Position numbers and translations under genes: made by a program. This document shows, piece after piece, positions 12,465 through 23,252 of a stretch of 64,000 bases of DNA. The stretch lies in the NCBI GenBank assembly GCA_016648135.1, contig JADDOH010024934.1, positions 186,001 through 250,000 of the forward strand. The letters are read 5' to 3'. The DNA comes from Agrypnia vestita (lineage: Eukaryota; Arthropoda; Insecta; Trichoptera; Phryganeidae). Each line of letters begins with the position of its first letter. Position 1 is the first letter of the stretch. Below the pieces are notes generated by a model, which worked only from the letters and a program-made list of their open reading frames with translations, did not search any database and was not told where the DNA came from.

Positions 12465-13946
12465 TTATAGTGCTCCGATAAGTAAAATAACATATACACG
12501 TAGTTTAATGCTCTTTATTTCACGAAAATAACACAAGCGACACTCCGCTGTAGAATTAAATAATTCTACGTAGTCAGAATGCTGGCTGACTGATTCTGGA
12601 GACTGGACAAGTTCTTGTGGTTGCTGACTGGCAGTAGAAATGCTCACACTTTTGTCGTCTTCTCTTACCGGATACGACGTTGAAGTGGCGATGATCCGAG
12701 GATAATCTCTGGAATGATGTGGTCGCGTACGATTCTTGTAAGATGCATCAGGATACCCGCACACAGAAAGCTGCGCGTCTCTGATAACCTTCAATAACTC
12801 AAGTTTCGTTTGTAAGCGCACATGTTCTGGTATTTTTTTTAAGTCTGTTACCAGCGATAAGAAGAACATTACATCTTCATCATCTATTCGTTTCCTCGTT
12901 TCCAAGTTCTTGCGCAGTATACCCGCACATTGATTTCCGACATCATCTGATTGTTTTCTTTTCTTATTTCTTTTTGGTTTCCAAGGAGCCCTTTCTACCA
13001 GAGTGTTTACTTTGTCTGCTGCGTTTGAGTTTTCTTCGGTTTCATCACTCTCGTTGACATTGGAGTTCAAAGTGTTTTTTAAAATTGTGTCTTTTAAAAA
13101 CAGCAGTTGATTAAAAAACATATACGGACGTTTTGAATTTGCCGCAGAACCACTTTTAGTTTCCTTCTTTTTCAAATCCTTTACGAAATTATCCCGGATG
13201 TTTCTCCATTTCTTTTGCAGTGACAGACCTGAAAGAATTTTTTTGTTTCATATAATTGGCATTTTGGGATTGGGATTTGCAGAATTACATTATACATTCA
13301 GAATAGGAATCAGTACTGTTACCGAAATAGTCAGAGAAGTAAAAGCTGCGATATGGTATTGTCTAAGGTAAGTTTGTCTACCAGTACCAACAAAAAAATA
13401 TGGATACCACAACGTATATCCACATTTCTTTTGTTGGTACTGGTAGTTGGATATTATCAATGACGTGGTTCATGAATTAAAAGTTTTTACTAGTTATACA
13501 ACGACCATACTTTTTTAGTCTAATGTTGACATTTTTAGAAGTTTGACCCATGTATTTACTATTACAACATCAACTCCAGCTCAGTTTGTCAGTACCAAAT
13601 TAATTAATTATTAGTATTTCCACCTAATCAATGTAAAAATAAATCTTTGAATGTAATAATTTTAATACTTATTATTAAACTTGAGTATTCAAATATAAAA
13701 TTATAATTAAACACACGTGGAGATAGCATAATTTAAGTTTTTCACCCAATTTAACGATATAAATGCAAGTTGCTTACCCAGAATTTTCCTTTCTTTCCTG
13801 GACATTCCAACCGACCCGTAAATGTTCGTAATTTCTTCCCATTGCTGTTGTTTTACAATTTTATCAGCGTACGCTGGATATTTTGAATTCCAGATAGCTG
13901 GACGTTGTTGTATTAGACATATAAATTTTCCTGTGTCGAAATTCAT
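12465..13946 (-). CDS. MADF-BESS domain transcription regulator, exons 1-2
   Basis: Exon 1 is 13778-13946 (ATG at 13946; donor G|GTAAGC, phase 1). Exon 2 starts at 13228 (acceptor TTCTTTCAG). Joined, they encode a MADF DNA-binding domain at residues about 5-90: FICLIQQRPAIWNSKYPAY, QQWEEITNIYG, then KKWRNIRDNFVKDLKKKE across the junction. A BESS motif follows in exon 2 (DEDVMFFLSLVTDLKKIPEH plus a leucine-rich helix). Exon 2 can read to a stop at 12465 (310 aa in total), but an AATAAA lies inside that extension. A good donor, CCG|GTAAGA at 12668, closes exon 2 at 12669 in phase 0 and fits the phase-0 acceptor at 12050; I prefer that three-exon model. MADF-BESS proteins are nuclear, sequence-specific regulators of the Adf1 type. 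Confidence 0.8.
13378..13447. repeat. Short hairpin with TACCAGTACCAACA arms
   Basis: Inverted copies of CTACCAGTACCAACA flank a loop that itself contains TGGATA/TATCCA. It lies in the intron of the MADF gene and is probably a tiny MITE. Confidence 0.7.
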
Positions 13947-13959
13947 AGCGGGCGCACGG

Positions 13960-14100
13960 ATCACACACAACAAAATGTACGAATTCCGAGGCGGCTGGCC
14001 GTCGACTGACTGCGCACTGCCGGGAGCTGCGGTGCGGTCGGCCGGGGCGGGCCGTACCTACCTTGCGGCTAGCCGCAGAACAGTAGGGATGGATCGTCCG
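13960..14100 (-). promoter_or_regulatory. GC-rich start region of the MADF gene
   Basis: Just upstream of the MADF ATG (minus strand) the sequence becomes GC- and CpG-rich for about 120 bp, in contrast to flanking AT-rich DNA. That fits a TATA-less promoter with 5' UTR. No defined core element was identified. Confidence 0.4.
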
Positions 14101-14790
14101 TGAACGAAGTGTTCACTGTCTTGAAAGAATGAACTGTTCAGTTCGCATTCACCAATAATCATTCATTAGTTCAGTGGACGCAAAATAATTAGGAATTCCT
14201 GCAGTCGTCGGTATGGGATGTAAGAAAGCTATTTTAATTATAATTCAGTAAATTTGTATTACAATTTAATATCATTTGATGTACAATTAAAAAATTTAAA
14301 ATTATTTTATTTTACTTTATACTAAATTGTACTTTGTAATGCACACACGTTGAGCAAAATTTAACAGTACTTTACTTTTAGGAGAAGTATTCCCTGTCAT
14401 TACTAGGTATATTACACCTGATATGACTGCTCCTTTCAAAACTATAGTACAGTAGCCGGCAAACATCTTGAAATTTTACGGCGTAGTGGGGGAAGTTTGC
14501 GCATGTACCATTCCACCAAAGAGACCCAAATTTTGCCTTCTGCGCATTCCCCCACTACGCCAAAAAACTTCAAGAAGTTTGCCGGCAACTGTACCTACTG
14601 TTAAATTTAACTCAAAGTGTGTGCATTATAAAGTTCAATTTAGATTAAATTAAAATAATCATGTTGCACGACAAAGTAACTGCCATATCAATTAATAATA
14701 AGATTGAAAATCATGACCGAAAGTGAACAGTTCACTTGAATGAACGATAGCTAGTTCAGTCAACTGAACGAAACTTTCCGTCACTACAGA
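14085..14790. mobile_element. hAT-like MITE with nested hairpin
   Basis: The left end CAGTAGGGATGG (about 14081) and the right end (reverse complement CTGTAGTGACGG, about 14790) are similar. Both are followed inward by GAAC/GTTC-rich repeats (TGAACTGTTCA types at 14130-14140 and 14725-14775). It has no ORF. A second element, 14450-14591, lies inside it. Confidence 0.5.
14450..14591. mobile_element. Hairpin MITE with TA duplication
   Basis: Starts CAGTAGCCGGCAAAC and ends GTTTGCCGGCAACTG, with longer arms (GGCGTAGTGGGGG and its complement) and TA on both sides (14448 and 14592). TA duplication and a CAGT start fit a Tc1/mariner or pogo-derived non-autonomous element. Confidence 0.8.
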
Positions 14791-15099
14791 ATAGTGCATA
14801 CAGATAAGCAAATTTCGTACATCTAATAATACGGTTGGCCGTGCGGCCATACAACAGCAAACAGCGCGCGGAATATATTTCGCGGTCACGCAAGGCAAGT
14901 CGTTATTATTATTTCCCGTGATTTTTCACGGGTGTACGGCTAGTTCAATATTATTTTGACTTCAGTTCAGTTCGGTTCGGTGCCGATTAATCGAAGTTTA
15001 TTGGTTGCGTGACATATTAATAGTAGATAGCATTACGTTATGAGAAAAACGCTTTCATCTTACTGATATAATAATAAACAGGATGTAAAAAATCTGATC

Positions 15100-15480
15100 C
15101 ACAGTACTTTACACGTAGATTATGAATCGATAATATTCATGCAACAATATCCTAAAATCAATTTCTGGCTTACTCTCTGAAAAACAGTGGAATATCATTA
15201 AAGTAACTTATATCGTATATAAAAAAATCATTTGCAAATCAAAATACATAAAATCCAAATGATTAAAAGTTTGCAGAAAAGAGAACCAGATTTTCGCAAG
15301 GTTTAATTGATTTTATTTGACTTATTTTAATATTCGATAAAGTCACATGAATCGTAGTCCAACGTTGTGCAGAAGATAAGAAAGAACTATTGAAAAAATA
15401 CAAAATATCAAGTAGCTTATCTCCATAACTATTTATAATAGGACATTGTAACATTGTGACTCCATAACTATCGATAATTC
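15100..15480. repeat. Foldback MITE family, copy at 15.1 kb
   Basis: Member of an interspersed palindromic family. Recurrent landmarks are AAAGTAACTTATATCG, ATTCATTCGCTTTAATAC, TTTTATTTGACTT and TATCTCCATAACTATTGATA in mirror order. Other copies: 18820-19290, 28690-28880, 29037-29498, 31930-32215, 41100-41490, 62925-63385, with a fragment near 58690-58760. Long complementary arms mean that transcripts would fold into hairpins. Confidence 0.7.
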
Positions 15481-16200
15481 ATAGTTCATCAGTTGCTGTG
15501 TATTAGTAGATAATAAAAAGTTAAAAAAATAATCTGTAATATAAAAGACGGTCCAAAACTTAAGGAAATAAATGAACCAGCACTCACATTTTTAAATGTA
15601 GACATGTAAACTACATAGATATTATTTATTTTCTTCAAAATGTTAATAATAATAATTAAAAATAATATTTTTTATGTTACTTTTAATAAATATAGATGAT
15701 GTTGTTTTTTAGATATTAATATTTGAAATATATATGAAACCTGATGAATAAATTTAAATATGATATCTTTCCATACAAAAATGTTATATTAAACGCAAGA
15801 GAAGATATGTTAAAAAAATGTGAAATTTATTGACTACCAGACGATCGCCTTAAATAGAAGTTTATACCACGGGGTAATTATGTCAAAGATGTATACACGT
15901 ACACAAATACTTATATGATTTTACCAAAATACGACTGCCATATGGCAAGTAATTCAACATTCCGTTGAATGACAGCCCTTATAATATGGCAGCCCTTGAT
16001 TCCGACATACACCAGCATCAAACAAGAACTCAAAATCAAATACACATATCAACTCGCCAAAAAATTTGGATGAATAAATACATCGCTTACACGTAATACA
16101 ACACATACCTAGTCTTACAAAGTCTCCATCCAGTAATGAACAAAAAAATATTGGCACAAGCTCTTAAAATATATTTCCTTAACAGTTATGTAAACATTAT
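15481..16200. other. AT-rich stretch, no gene
   Basis: A 67-codon minus-strand open stretch at 15954-16157 has no recognisable domain and no supporting splice signals; I do not call it a gene. Confidence 0.5.
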
Positions 16201-16206
16201 TAATAT

Positions 16207-16422
16207 TTTAAAAAAATGAGGGTAAACACGACACTGTTTTATTCCACTACATATTTATTTTGAATTGTTAGAACGTTTTCGGGATTTCTCCCATTGTCAA
16301 TAACAACACGTTTAATTAATGTTATTGACAATGGGAGAAATCTCGAAAACGTTCTAACAATTCAAAATAAATATATAGTGGAATAAAACAGTGTTGTGTT
16401 TACCCTCATTTTTTTAAATATT
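16207..16422. repeat. Near-perfect 100-bp-arm hairpin
   Basis: Left arm GAGGGTAAACACGACACTG through GGGATTTCTCCCATTGTCAA is mirrored almost base for base by the right arm ending at CAGTGTTGTGTTTACCCTC, with a loop of about 20 bp. This is a hairpin MITE without coding capacity; the low divergence between arms suggests recent origin or gene conversion. Confidence 0.85.
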
Positions 16423-16616
16423 AAAAACGAATTTCCATGTTATAAACAAAAAACTGGAACACTTAATATTTAAAGCATTAACTTTGTGGTCAGGCATTTT
16501 AACAAAATGATAGTTATGTTAGTATCCACCGGTTTCGAGACGTAGTCATCTCTTCGCCAGGACAACCACTACACTAGCATGTAAATACTGCTACACACCA
16601 AAACTATGATTATAAA

Positions 16617-16716
16617 CCCCAACACCTTCCCAAAATATTTTTCACGTTTAAGTGCACGCGTTAGCCTTCGGCTAGATTATTAACACGCACGTGAAAAATA
16701 TTTTGGGGAGGTGTTA
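16617..16716. repeat. Hairpin with AATATTTTTCACG arms
   Basis: CCAACACCTTCCCAAAATAT is mirrored by ATATTTTGGGGAGGTGTT around a loop containing CCTTCGGCTAG. It is a small foldback element. Confidence 0.75.
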
Positions 16717-17010
16717 AGAGTGTAAATAATAATAATAATAAATAGTTATAAAATACCCCTATACGTAATCAGTGTCTGTATAAAATTTTCCTTTTCTCTA
16801 AGCTATTTTTTGTATATTCTAATTAAACCTTGTTCTTTAAAGTTTTTTTGACCGTAGCGGTATAACGTTGATCTCTTCGGAATGAGTTTTCGGACTCATT
16901 GAAAATTATGTATTGTTTCAAATAGTTTGTCAAAATCTATCATAATTAATTAAATAAAAAATAAAATCACGGTAAATTCAATAAAATTTTAATACAACAC
17001 ATAAATTAAT

Positions 17011-17380
17011 TTATCGCCAGAACTCAACCTTTGAATGATACACTTCAAAACAGTTCTCAGTTCCAGATACGATGCAGAGGAACGCCTCGCACGATTTGCA
17101 CCAATAAACGGTCTTCGCGCGTTTTGGCAAATCCTTTTCCTTGGCCCCAGGATTCATTCTTTTCTCCCGCTTATATTTTCCCGTACAGACAACGCATCTA
17201 TTATTTGACGTAGCGTCCTTTTTTCGCTCAGGCATGTGTCTAGGATTGTTCAGTACGCTGTGGTTGTTGTCTCGAAGATCTTCGAAATCTGACTCCACCA
17301 ACACTAATTCCTCTTTACGCCTCTTTATTCCCGCTTCGGTTGATCGCTTCGGTTCTGCTTTACGCTTCATCATGACAAAG
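17011..17380 (-). CDS. piggyBac transposase C-terminal exon (Cys-rich domain)
   Basis: Terminal exon with acceptor TTTTCTTTAG before base 17380 (phase 2 if joined upstream; two ATGs follow at once, so it could also be first-exon coding). Residues about 1-60 are basic and charged. Residues about 70-118 form the zinc-binding Cys-rich domain typical of piggyBac transposases and PGBD proteins: CVVCTGKYKREKR, then WCKSCEAFLC, then CFEVYHSK. This domain binds the element's terminal repeats. The DDD catalytic core is not found upstream within several kb. It is open and free of stops. It may be a relic or the 3' exon of a larger spliced product. A splice donor (ATT|GTAAGT) at 18366 marks a possible upstream non-coding exon. 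Confidence 0.65.
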
Positions 17381-18602
17381 CTAAAGAAAATAAAAATTCT
17401 ACAGTAAATTATTATCAATTATGATACCACAGAGCAACATTAAGATTAAAGAGATGAACTAAACCCTTTCTTTAGGAAAGGAGATCGGATCGCAGCGGAA
17501 GAATATCCCCCGCGTTAAAGCACATTAATAATGCAGTTAAATTATTTTTTCTTGCATAATTAAATGCACAAATGTAATTTTTTACAAAAGTCATTTCTAG
17601 AATATAATTTTCGTTTTTTAAAAAGCATCTTTTTGCAATAAAGTATGATTTATTCGCTTAGACGTTGTACTTTATAAGAATATTTATTTAAACCTTTTCA
17701 TAATTAAAAATATGAAAGAAACTGAATTAGAATATTGAATATATAAATCGATTTAAGTAGAACATATCGACGGTCCCTGTGTATATCTACTGTCGAATCT
17801 ACAAAACATCGTTTTTTGTTTTACTATCTTAAACCATTCGATCAACTCCATACATATTTGTGGATTTTTTAAAAAAAGTTTAATTTTCCTTTGATACTTG
17901 CTTTTTTGAAAAGAAATTTTTTTTTTTAAATTGTCCGATATTGTAGAGTAAATTGGATGGTTTAAGATTAGTAAAGTGAAAAAATATTTTTTGCAGATTC
18001 GATAGTGTATTTAGGGACCGTCGATACCAACAAATTTCAAAATTTTGATAATGTGTGGATGTTCTTACAGTGGAAATGATGAACGTTTCATTGTATGAAC
18101 ACTAAAGTCAGCTCATACATGTCATACGCCCTAGGCCACCATTTAAAGGCTTCCATATACGTTTCCCATATAAATAGCTTCGTCTCTGTGAGACTTATAT
18201 AATTTATCTTAATTACCTTGCCTAATTGTTTCGAAATTTACGAGCTCGAATAAGTGTATTGGAACCAGCCGCGGCACCAGCTTGCGTACCAAGAAATTTA
18301 CGTTAGTTCATGTCTATATATTTTGGTGGTATGCGATATAAGAAGTAATAAATAAAAAAAAAGAATACTTACAATAATACAGCACGGAGTAAACAGAAGC
18401 ACTAAATATTTTTTGAAAATGCACAAATAATCAATACACAACCGCCTTAGTCAAACAACGCTGTCGCACTGACCAATCACAGATAAGTTCGCCCCCCCCT
18501 CCACACAACAACGATTAATAGGACAAAAGTATATTTCTATATTTTCATACATGGCCCGTTATATCGGCCCGCAGGATAATGACTGAGTAAACCGGCTATT
18601 AG

Positions 18603-18720
18603 GAGATGTGAAACGACAGAAGGTCCACGGACATTTGGTCAAACGACAAAAGGTCCACGGACATTTGGTCAAACGACAAAAGATCCACGACAAAAAGTCC
18701 TCGCTACAAAATATCCAACG
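18603..18720. repeat. About 31-bp minisatellite
   Basis: Tandem units built on ACGACAAAAGGTCCACGG with a GACATTTGGTCAA spacer, two to three good copies decaying on the right. A single matching unit also lies at 19316-19345, next to the end of the psq-type gene, suggesting a shared origin. Confidence 0.7.
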
Positions 18721-18819
18721 ACAAACAAAATATTGAATTATGACCAAATAACAAAAAAACATATTAGACTAGGTTAGGCGAAATAAAAGTGCAGTACGTC
18801 TTCAGCACAGTTATACAGT

Positions 18820-19290
18820 GTCTCGTAGCTAGTAGCAAAAAGTTTGGGGGAGTCACTCCGATAAAATTTAAATAAAATTCTTAAAACAGAAATTTGAACC
18901 ATTTTTTTTTGCAAGTTTTTAATCAATGCATTTGAACTGCATCAAAGCGAATGAATTTTTAATATTCTCCAGGTGTCTCATAGCTAGTGGCAAAAACTTT
19001 ACAGATAGATTCCTGGCTTAATGATGAGTCGAAATCAAAGTTTGCATTTTTTTCAATATTTCTGACTAATTTTTTGCAAAAAGTTGAACAATAATTACAG
19101 TAACTTATATCGATTATGAAAAATTCATTCGTTTTAATACAAGTCGAATAAAATGATAAAAACCTTGCAAAAATTGAAAACAGAATTTTTTGACAAGGTT
19201 TTTATTATTTTATTTGAGTTGCATTGAAGCGAATGAAGATTTCACAATCGATAAATGCATACTTAACTATCAAAAACTTTATTTTATTGA
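18820..19290. repeat. Foldback MITE family, copy at 18.8-19.3 kb
   Basis: Contains TCATAGCTAGTGGCAAAAAC, AGTAACTTATATCGATTATG, AAAATTCATTCG and the mirrored GCGAATGAA / CACAATCGATAA arm, as in the other copies. The leftmost 140 bp is a partial second copy. Confidence 0.65.
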
Positions 19291-19398
19291 CAAATTCTGT
19301 TGTTTTTTTTGCCCGCAGAAATATCCGTGGACCTTTTGTCGTTGAATCACTAGTGGATATGTGTCGCTCCTTCAGGCCGGTTTACAGCCCCAAAGATT

Positions 19399-19971
19399 TC
19401 AAAGGATTGAGAATTTCCGGTTCAATCTCAGTGTCTCTAGTGACAATATTGTAAATACATATTGGTCCATAACGCCTCTGGATTTTTTAAAAAAAAACTT
19501 ATTAACGTTCACCTTGTTAGCTCTCTTCGTCGAGGCTGGATCGTATCCTCGAAGCCTAAGAGTCGGGTGACGTTTCATAAAATTGTACAGCCAATCCTCG
19601 CCCGCCATTTTGGTGGCTTTGTTAAAGTTATTGGGTATCCCCTTTTCTTCCGCCAATCGGAAAGCGTGCGCGCGTAAACCTTTGCAGGTTAGGTCGCCTA
19701 AGCGACCCTCGACGTGAGAGACGATCGCGTCTTCCTGCTCTGGAGAAAAAATCGTCTTGAATCCTCCCAATCTCTTTCGGCTGGCGGCTTCTATGTCGCC
19801 ACATTTGAGATAGATTTTCAGTCGATTTTCCAATGTACTCTGCGGAACATCGAATTGCATGGATGCCTTTTTGTATCCCATTCTCTTGTTTGCGACTTCC
19901 AAAATTGCCTTTGCCATGTTTCCCCCCTCCCACGACTGTCTGTTGGTAGTCCTGCTATAATTACGGGGCAT
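19399..19971 (-). CDS. Pogo/jerky-type protein: psq HTH plus CENP-B HTH
   Basis: ATG at 19971. Residues about 1-55 are a Pipsqueak-type helix-turn-helix: MPRNYSRTTNRQSW, AKAILEVANKRMGYKKASMQ, FDVPQSTLENRL. Residues about 75-145 are a CENP-B/Tc5 HTH: FSPEQEDAIVSHVEGR, GLRAHAFRLAEEKGI, AGEDWLYNFMKRHPTLRLR. Together they bind DNA in pogo-superfamily transposases. Homology fades after VNVNKFF. A frameshift near 19465 leads to a badly eroded start of the DDE region (YNIVTRDTEIEP, then a stop). The leader is spliced: a donor (AAGCAG|GTAAGT, exon edge 20106) and an acceptor (TTTTTTCAG, exon edge 19978) place an intron just before the ATG. The open, GC-richer N-terminal half contrasts with the dead C-terminal half. 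Confidence 0.75.
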   Translation of the reverse strand: MPRNYSRTTNRQSWEGGNMAKAILEVANKRMGYKKASMQFDVPQSTLENRLKIYLKCGDIEAASRKRLGGFKTIFSPEQEDAIVSHVEGRLGDLTCKGLRAHAFRLAEEKGIPNNFNKATKMAGEDWLYNFMKRHPTLRLRGYDPASTKRANKVNVNKFFFKKSRGVMDQYVFTILSLETLRLNRKFSIL

Positions 19972-20014
19972 TATTGATCTGAAAAAATATTATTTTGTTA
20001 CGAGTATTCGGAAT

Positions 20015-20320
20015 TTCTTGTCCAAAACCGGGTACCACCCGGTTTTACCCCAAAAATTTTTATTCACCCGTGGACTATTACCGATAAATGAAATATGTAA
20101 CTTACCTGCTTGGTCCCCACCACAATTTCACAAAAGTAACTTCGAACACACTAAAATTTACCGCCTTTTTGCTGTACGTGTGAGGCGCCAAGCATCTGCT
20201 AACGGACTAAACGCAAAGGGCGGTGACGAGCGCGCGCTCTAGCGGTGGAATGTGAAACAAATAAACGCGGTACCCGGTCCCGCCCAGGTACCCGGTTTTA
20301 GACGGTCCTCCCCTATTTGA
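20015..20320 (-). promoter_or_regulatory. 5' region with repeated ACCGGGTACC boxes
   Basis: Upstream of the psq-type gene, the string AAAACCGGGTACC occurs at about 20023-20035 in the leader intron, and its inverted form GGTACCCGG occurs twice at about 20269-20300. GC-rich DNA separates them. Pogo-family proteins bind such subterminal repeats, so these may be the element's own binding sites. The non-coding exon ends at 20106. Confidence 0.4.
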
Positions 20321-20701
20321 ATTTTAATGGCTTCCGGAAGGCTACTTATTTATTTATTTAAATTCTTACGCCGTACAAAGTACCATTGACAAAAATAATG
20401 CACTTACGTACTTTACAGTAGCGATTTTTTAAAATAGATAGCTAAATATTACAACACAAAAGAAAATAATACTAATTAGAAAATTCAAGTAGTACAAAGA
20501 GAAAAGTATATTGCTAATAATTATAAGCTGAAAATAAAAAACATAAGATTTAATGTTAGATGTGGAATAAGTGAGATTTTAAGAGGGCGCCGAAACGGCG
20601 ACTCTGTAGGTATTTAAACCGATTCGCTCGTTTCTTGTACACGTATCGTCACGCACACAACAATAAGTTCAGTTAGCCCGGTCGCCTGTTATCCAAAGTA
20701 C

Positions 20702-21282
20702 TGTCACGTGTCGTGGCCAATGAAAATACTGGAACACAATGATTTATACACAACGTTTAATTCCATTAATTTTTTGTATAAATCATTGTGTTAATCATGA
20801 ACTTCCACTCTGTAAACGAAACAACGCTTAATTTATTAAAATACTGGAAATTAATCAGCGATGTATTAATTACTGATGAATTAACCATTCAATGTACAAA
20901 GTCGCAACACTATTAAACTTAACGCTATTCTTTAAATTACACTATTTCGCAATATATCACTCGTAAATAAACACTTTTTTATCGCTGGGTAAAACGTAAT
21001 TTAATATTCACCAGAACATTTCATCGGATTCTCACGTATTAATCGCTTGTTTATTCGCCAAGTAGTTCACTCACGACTGGCTACATTGGGCATCGTTCTG
21101 CGCACCTGCGCGTACGATTTCAACTGTCAACGAGACGACTCCCGCGCCGCGGCCGGCGCTGTATTTATATACGAAAAATTCTGGTATCGAACCTCCTAGA
21201 TTTTTCTATTGTTTAGGATCGTTCTTGATTCTTCGATAGTTTTGTGACAAGAGTGCGTAATTCTTTTTAGCATCTTGTTACA
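20702..21282 (-). mobile_element. Solo LTR with GTAC target duplication
   Basis: On the minus strand it begins TGTAACAAGATGCTAAAAAG and ends CACGTGACA; on the plus strand TGTCACGTG...CTTGTTACA. GTAC flanks both sides (20698-20701 and 21283-21286). TG...CA ends and a 4-bp duplication are typical of Ty3/gypsy or Pao LTRs. A TATATAAATACAG-like promoter box lies on the minus strand near 21170. Related LTRs are at 33784-34221 and 50719-51349. No internal retroelement genes are present. Confidence 0.85.
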
Positions 21283-21561
21283 GTACCTAAATATTTGAAA
21301 AATTAACTGATTGTTGTTTATCTATGTTGTTTTCATTTGAGTCTAGTTATGCATTTGACAATAATTGCGGAAGATGAAATTGTAAATATTTTAATTCACA
21401 ATGTCACATTTATTCATTTATATATATTATTTGTTAATAAAAGAAACTCCGCCGAGCAATCCTGAGCTTGAAAAGTTTCATATCAGTTCTATTATTACAA
21501 TTTTTCTAGTTTTGTCTGCATGCAAGAACAAGCTAATACAAGCGTCTAAATAATAACTTAC

Positions 21562-21929
21562 ACCGTAAATAGAAGTTTCATTATGTTTCTTTGCAGCAGA
21601 AGCAAACCTATAAAGAAATAAAAAATTAACTATCATAAAAGTTATGACTAAAATAGCATATTATTTTAATATCATTTGAGAATATTAAACACTAGTAACA
21701 TAAAAACAGTGAAGTTTATATAAATCATCACTATATAAAATTATTCACTAAATACACGTAGAAACCAGTTATTTGTATGAAAAAGCATAAAATTACTTTA
21801 TTAGTATCATGATTATTATTCAGAACCCACTTAAGAAATTATGTATACATACTTATTATGAGGGATTCTATTTTTCCGAAATATCGCGCCACTTTTCTTT
21901 TTATAATATTTATTCTTTCGCCTTCCCAT
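21562..21929 (-). CDS. Small basic protein, two short exons
   Basis: Exon 1 is 21853-21929 (ATG at 21929, donor AA|GTATGT, phase 2). Exon 2 is 21562-21607 (acceptor TTTCTTTATAG, donor GGT|GTAAGT). The phases agree across the intron, giving 41 codons that end in phase 0 at the second donor. Exon 1 encodes a lysine/arginine-rich start (MGRRKNKYYKKKSG). Exon 2 reads FASAAKKHNETSIYG, which resembles one helix of a psq/pogo-type HTH (AAKKxN..TSxxx). No stop follows the last donor, so the protein must continue in an unidentified exon to the left. Function is unknown; a DNA-binding N-terminus is my inference. Confidence 0.5.
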
Positions 21930-22500
21930 TTTCACTAAAACGAAAATGATTGTAGGTATGAATTTAATCTGTCTCTAACATACCGACACCACGTGACTCA
22001 ACTCACTGAGCGCTCGGCGCTGACTGAACTTTTTTGCCGATCGCGGGCGTTTATATTTTTAATCCGTTTCCATCCATAGTAAAAATGTATGGAAGACTTG
22101 AGGCGCTTTATAAAACATGTATATTTAAATTAACGGGCAACATTTCGAAAATGTAAACAGGACAAATTGTAGTTTATACATGTGGGATTTTTAGGAACTG
22201 ATATTTAAGAAAAAAATTTACAGTTAGTTATCAAAATTCAACTGAACGCCGGCACGTCTTTTTTAGCTTTTTACCCATCTTTACAAATTGTTTTTAAATA
22301 ATCTATTAATATTTTTTAAATTTTGCTATGAACTAGTTGCAAATACGTTCTGTGATATCAAATGTATATTTTATATGCTAATTCTGTACATATTCTCGAT
22401 TATCTCAACTTGACCATGACTTCCGTTTTGGCTTGTTTTGCTCGGCGCAGTCTTAAGTAACAAATTAAAAATATACTTGAGTAATAAATATTATTATATA
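21930..22500. other. Leader of the small basic gene, then AT-rich DNA
   Basis: Positions 21960-22045 are GC-richer and contain GTCACGTGG and CGAGCGCTCAG, a plausible 5' UTR or promoter for the minus-strand small gene. Beyond 22060 nothing is recognised. Confidence 0.35.
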
Positions 22501-22604
22501 ATACTTATAATTATATAAATTACACACCACTAATACAAATGTCATAACTTTTATCTAGAGTCAAATTTTTACGAGTCATTTTTAAGAAATGTATCAAATT
22601 ATAC

Positions 22605-23135
22605 CCTGACGTGTTCAACCAGCAGAGAACCATGTAGCAGAACTTTTTCATTAGCATCGCAGTTATTATTTTCATGAAAAGTAGACAGCTTTGTGAATCC
22701 CGGGTCTTCGACGCTCGCAGTATCAGCTTTCTTGAATTTAATGGCGTGCCTGGTTTTCCACCGGGACAGCCATCCATCCGTCGCCTTGAAATTCTCGCGT
22801 CCCAGCGTTTTAGCTAGCTCCTCCGACTTGGCTTTCAGCATCGGGCCGCTGAAACGCACGCCTCGTCCGGTTTCGATGGAAAACCACCGACTCAGGGCCT
22901 CCTCGACGTGCGGATCCTTGCCGCCGCGCTTTCGTCTTCGGGACGTTCCCTGCAGCCCTCGCCGTGACGACCAATCCTCCCGCAACTTGTCCTGCTGGCT
23001 GATCACGCGCGCGATGGTAGATTTTGGCACTCCGGTTATCGCCGCTAGCTGGCGATGGCTGGTGCTGGGCGGCTGGCTTTTAATTTGGTCGAGTAAGGCG
23101 ATTCTGTTTGCTAGGGTTAAATCCTTGCGCGGCAT
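22605..23135 (-). CDS. Tigger-type (TIGD-like) DNA-binding protein
   Basis: ATG at 23135. Residues about 1-55 form the N-terminal CENP-B-like HTH (MPRKDLTLANRIALLDQIKS, RQLAAITGVPKSTIARVI). Residues about 70-135 form the second HTH (HVEEALSRWFSIETGRGVRF, SGPMLKAKSEELAKTLG, FKATDGWLSRWKTRHAIKFK). This pair binds the terminal repeats in Tigger transposases. The DDE catalytic domain is missing; after KFKKAD only a short weakly matching NNCDANEKVLL remains. A donor, AGG|GTATAA, closes the exon at 22605 in phase 0 (177 codons); unspliced, the frame stops at once. The ORF is GC-rich and free of stops in AT-rich surroundings. Confidence 0.75.
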
Positions 23136-23252
23136 CTTGCTGGAGGTGTGAAAATTTTTAATTGTGCCGCACTATTTAATAGCTCAAATATCCGCGGAGA
23201 TCACGAACCTCGCATGTACGCACGTCCTCGTCACGGCGTGACCCGACGATGA

